Assembly: GCF_008297975.1 (NCBI RefSeq)
Contig: NZ_VLNY01000002.1
Span: 310,001 to 374,000, forward strand
Source of the DNA: Antrihabitans cavernicola
GTDB lineage: Bacteria > Actinomycetota > Actinomycetes > Mycobacteriales > Mycobacteriaceae
Direction of reading: 5' to 3'
Length of the DNA stretch: 64,000 nt
The notes under the pieces are model-generated. The model was not told where the DNA came from. It saw only the letters and a list, made by a program, of their open reading frames with translations, and searched no databases. A program made the position numbers and the translations under genes. This document shows positions 63,185-64,000 of this stretch, piece after piece (the stretch's first letter is position 1; every line of letters starts with the position of its first letter).

Positions 63185-63970
63185 CTACAACAGCTCCCGG
63201 ATGATCCGCTCGGTGTCGGCCGGGCGGGCGAGCGGAATCATGTGGTTGCAGTCGAACTCGTGGAGCGAGAGGTGATCGCCCAGCCGTTCGACCAGCGCCG
63301 ACTTGAACGCATCCGAGACGTAGGGCGGCTGCACCTTCATGGCTTGCGCCAGCACGGTTGGCAGTCCGGCGGGCGGGAGCATGAACTCGCGGGCCAGCTC
63401 GCCGTAGTACGCCGCCATCGCCGGAACACTCACGCGCCACCCGACCCTCGAGCCGGTGGTCGGCACCAGATGTTCGGTCAGTTCGGCCTCCAGCAAGCGG
63501 GGTTCGATCTCACCCCAGTCGCTGCCGCGCTTCTCGTTGCGGGCCTCGGCCGCATCCGTGTAGTCGGGGAACGCGACAGACGCCGTCGCGACCTCGAGTA
63601 CCAACGAAGGATCCAGTCCGATCGCCGGGTCGAGCAGGACCAAGGCGCGAACCAGTTCGGGGTGGCGGTTGGCCAGATAGATCGCGACTGCGCCGCCGAA
63701 CGAATGGCCGACGACCAGCGCAGGCTCACCGGTTTCGGCGCGTAACACCTCGGCGACCGCATCGGCTTGCGATTCGAAATGCCACGGCGGGTTCGCCGAC
63801 GAGCGGCCGTGACCGAGCAGGTCGGGGGCCAGAACGCGCGCATCCGCAAGATTTTCCGTGGCGAGCGACTCCCAGCGCTTTCCGTGGCCGGTGATGCCGT
63901 GCAGCGCCAGAACGGTTTTGCCGTCTTCCGGGCCGTATCGATAGACGTTGAGCATCGGCCAAGTGTGCAC
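63185..63970 (-). CDS. Alpha/beta hydrolase
   Basis: 261-residue hydrolase with LHGITGHGKRWESL (oxyanion HG), nucleophile GHSFGGA, acid in VLLDPAIGLDPSL region or later, and a C-terminal His in CNHMIPLARP. A start at 63955 (MLNVYRYG) is more family-like than 63970. First gene of a tightly packed unit with the ATL and thioesterase genes. Substrate unknown. Confidence 0.87.
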   Translation of the reverse strand: MHTWPMLNVYRYGPEDGKTVLALHGITGHGKRWESLATENLADARVLAPDLLGHGRSSANPPWHFESQADAVAEVLRAETGEPALVVGHSFGGAVAIYLANRHPELVRALVLLDPAIGLDPSLVLEVATASVAFPDYTDAAEARNEKRGSDWGEIEPRLLEAELTEHLVPTTGSRVGWRVSVPAMAAYYGELAREFMLPPAGLPTVLAQAMKVQPPYVSDAFKSALVERLGDHLSLHEFDCNHMIPLARPADTERIIRELL

Positions 63971-64000
63971 GACGGCAGATTCGGTTGCTGGTCAGTGGCA

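Overview
The window is high-GC actinobacterial chromosome from a mycolic-acid-containing member of the Mycobacteriales, most like Rhodococcus. The order sahH, tmk, mtrA-mtrB-lpqB, comF, hpf, secA1, a DUF6459 gene, a WS/DGAT acyltransferase, ferredoxin reductase-desaturase, rsgA, aroA, SRAP, ybaK, sigH-rshA, biotinyl protein, pdtaS, whiB1 ... rhlE, DUF3107, TetR, DUF3152, moeZ matches, as I recall it, the Mycobacterium tuberculosis block Rv3248c to Rv3205c. Frequent GTG starts and 4-bp ATGA/GTGA overlaps fit this group. No search could be run, so the species is not claimed.

Layout. 1-19.3 kb: conserved housekeeping (methyl cycle, dTMP kinase, MtrAB-LpqB envelope signalling, ribosome hibernation, Sec translocase, fatty-acid desaturation, ribosome GTPase, shikimate pathway). 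19.3-22.5 kb: SRAP and a small variable patch with a DUF421 membrane protein, the tail of a broken FMN reductase and a DUF222/HNH nuclease. 22.5-27.4 kb: redox and stress control (SigH/RshA, PdtaS, a peroxiredoxin, WhiB1), with an overlooked 24-residue ribosomal protein (bL37). 27.6-40.3 kb: lipid kinase, histidine phosphatase, orphan ParA, RhlE helicase operon, ferritin-like protein, DUF3152 metalloprotease-like protein and MoeZ. 40.3-44.3 kb: F420 oxidoreductase, a DUF559 nuclease-fold gene bracketed by a 57-bp palindromic repeat, and a FadR-type regulator facing an MFS exporter. 44.3-50.8 kb: an assimilatory nitrate/nitrite operon (narK, nirB, nirD, a HemD-winged-helix fusion and a sirohydrochlorin chelatase) with a GlnR-like box. 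50.7-52.4 kb: an old-yellow-enzyme oxidoreductase and a secreted cupin.

52.4-60.1 kb is an accessory island, visibly more AT-rich than its surroundings. It carries an N6-adenine DNA methyltransferase on the minus strand and, divergently, a three-gene operon: an 821-residue protein with two GHKL ATPase domains (Hsp90/MORC-like at the N terminus, histidine-kinase-like at the C terminus), a receiver-like protein, and a PIN-domain nuclease. An IS3-family element of 1,282 bp with 4-bp target duplications sits in the shared promoter region. I think the operon is a two-component-like, RNase-armed defence or toxin module that I cannot match to a named system; it is the main candidate for an undescribed system here. 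60.2-64 kb returns to chromosomal genes: a frameshifted cupin, a MobA-MoeA fusion, a thioesterase, an alkyltransferase-like protein and an alpha/beta hydrolase.
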